Shown piece after piece: positions 6,102 to 6,612 of a stretch of DNA of 6,612 nucleotides (the first letter of the stretch is position 1; every line of letters starts with the position of its first letter). Source of the DNA: a bacterium. Lineage in GTDB: Bacteria > JAMCPX01. The notes under the pieces are model-generated. The model ran no database searches and had not been told where the DNA came from. It saw only the letters and a list, made by a program, of their open reading frames with translations. The translations under genes were made by a program, and so were the position numbers. Location of the stretch: the NCBI GenBank assembly GCA_021787655.1, contig JAJYLM010000120.1, positions 1 through 6,612 on the forward strand, given 5' to 3'.

Positions 6102-6428
6102 ATGTTAAAACTGTATGTAGGCAACCTGGCGTTCAGCACCACGGAAGATGAAGTGAAAGAGCTGTTCGGGAAAATCGGCGCGGTACAGAGTGTTTCCATC
6201 ATCAAGGACAAGTATTCGGAACGCTCAAAAGGCTTCGGCTTTGTCGAAATGACAAACGATGAAGAAGCAAAGAAGGCGATCGAGCAGATCAACGGGACGG
6301 ATTTTAAAGGCAGGAACATCCGTGTAGCAGAGGCCAAGCCCATGGAAAAGAGAGAGGGCGGAGGTTTTGGCGGCGGCTCGAAAGGCGGATATAAGGGCGG
6401 CAACAGCAGAGGCGGAGGATACAGATAA
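6102..6428 (+). CDS. Glycine-rich RRM RNA-binding protein
   Basis: This encodes a 108-residue protein made of one RNA recognition motif and a short glycine-rich tail. RNP2 is LYVGNL (4-9) and RNP1 is KGFGFVEM (43-50), with the aromatic RNA-contact residues Tyr5, Phe45 and Phe47 all present. The RRM fold spans about 2-78. The tail (86-107) is Gly, Arg, Lys and Tyr rich (GGGFGGGSKGGYKGG). This is the architecture of bacterial and cyanobacterial Rbp proteins, which bind single-stranded RNA and in some bacteria rise in the cold. A cold-shock or RNA-chaperone role is inference from the family. The start is fixed by a strong SD. Two hairpins lie downstream. It is 59 bases after the acyl-CoA synthetase with no clear functional tie. 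Confidence 0.93.
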   Translation: MLKLYVGNLAFSTTEDEVKELFGKIGAVQSVSIIKDKYSERSKGFGFVEMTNDEEAKKAIEQINGTDFKGRNIRVAEAKPMEKREGGGFGGGSKGGYKGGNSRGGGYR

Positions 6429-6434
6429 GTGAAC

Positions 6435-6457
6435 CTGCCCGTTCCTGGAACGGGTAG
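6435..6457 (+). terminator. Hairpin just after the RRM gene, probable weak terminator
   Basis: CTGCCCGTTC pairs with GAACGGGTAG around a CTG loop, a 10-bp stem with one G-U pair, beginning 6 bases after the stop codon. Only TTT follows, so termination may be inefficient, or the hairpin may mainly protect the 3' end of the mRNA. Confidence 0.6.
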
Positions 6458-6501
6458 TTTGCAATACTCAGTTTACTCTATTACTCTCAATGAATGACGG
6501 C

Positions 6502-6526
6502 GCTGGATTTGCCCGGCAAATCCAGC
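6502..6526 (+). terminator. Perfect 11-bp hairpin, second terminator or leader element
   Basis: GCTGGATTTGC and GCAAATCCAGC form a perfect stem around a CCG loop, followed by ACGTTTCTTC. This is a good intrinsic-terminator shape with a broken T-run. It lies 74 bases after the RRM gene and 22 bases before the proposed start of the next gene, so it could instead be a structure in that gene's leader. The stretch 6458-6501 between the hairpins holds no gene that I can see. Confidence 0.6.
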
Positions 6527-6548
6527 ACGTTTCTTCAGCAAGCTTCTT

Positions 6549-6612
6549 ATGATGTTGTTCAATCAGGAAGAAAACGAGACTCTTTGCGTCAAATGCGGGA
6601 AGTGCAGGTCTG
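6549..6612 (+). CDS. N-terminus of a probable iron-sulfur protein, cut by the window edge
   Basis: The frame begins with two consecutive ATGs (6549 and 6552) and stays open to the edge, giving 21 residues that end in C-V-K-C-G-K-C-R-S. Cysteines at 13, 16 and 19 have the CxxCxxC spacing of a 4Fe-4S ferredoxin-type motif, whose fourth cysteine (usually C-P) would lie just past the edge. Fe-S subunits of dehydrogenases such as the glycolate oxidase GlcF or heterodisulfide reductase type often start this way. A zinc-binding protein is the alternative. No SD precedes either ATG, so the start is uncertain. The gene begins only 22 bases after a strong hairpin. Confidence 0.5.
   Translation, partial: MMLFNQEENETLCVKCGKCRS

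Noticed and set aside
1..6612. CRISPR array, tRNA or rRNA gene, insertion sequence or phage module
   Set aside because: I saw no regularly spaced repeats, cloverleaf, rRNA motif, transposase or integrase reading, or terminal inverted repeats in the window.

Overview
The window is an ordinary-looking stretch of bacterial chromosome. It holds six complete protein genes, the tail of a seventh at the left edge and the first codons of an eighth at the right edge. Moderate to high GC, Shine-Dalgarno (SD) supported TTG starts, a bacterial glycine-rich RRM protein and an acetyl-CoA-synthetase-family acyl-CoA ligase would fit an anaerobic or facultative Gram-negative lineage such as Desulfobacterota or Nitrospirota. 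No sequence here fixes the taxon, so that placement is a guess.

Layout. 2-97 is the C-terminus of an unrecognised protein. 138-1541 (+) encodes a polytopic membrane glycosyltransferase of the GT39/ArnT-like (GT-C) type. It converges on 1586-2281 (-), a class I glutamine-amidotransferase-like peptidase C26 enzyme related to PuuD (gamma-Glu-GABA hydrolase). A 69-bp divergent intergenic region separates that gene from 2351-3208 (+), a membrane protein with NicO/RcnA-like histidine motifs and a His/Cys-rich loop. A NAPE-PLD/UlaG-like metallo-beta-lactamase-fold hydrolase follows 30 bp later (3239-4000, +), probably in the same operon. After a 104-bp gap carrying a good sigma70-type promoter comes a 645-residue AMP-forming acyl-CoA synthetase (4105-6042, +). 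A small RRM RNA-binding protein (6102-6428, +) comes next. Two hairpins follow it, and the start of a probable Fe-S protein with a CxxCxxC motif (6549 to the edge) lies just beyond them.

How the genes relate. No pathway obviously unites the window. The permease and hydrolase look like a two-gene unit. The acyl-CoA synthetase has its own promoter, and its acyl pocket appears altered relative to acetate-specific Acs, so a substrate other than acetate is likely. The RRM gene has a strong ribosome binding site and probable 3' hairpins, so it is probably expressed as its own short transcript.

I found no CRISPR array, mobile element, tRNA or rRNA, and no convincing novel multi-gene system. The points most worth a second look are the remodelled acyl-CoA synthetase pocket, the metal-binding-looking loop of the permease, the compact divergent promoter region with a possible leaderless mRNA, and the hairpin just upstream of the Fe-S gene.
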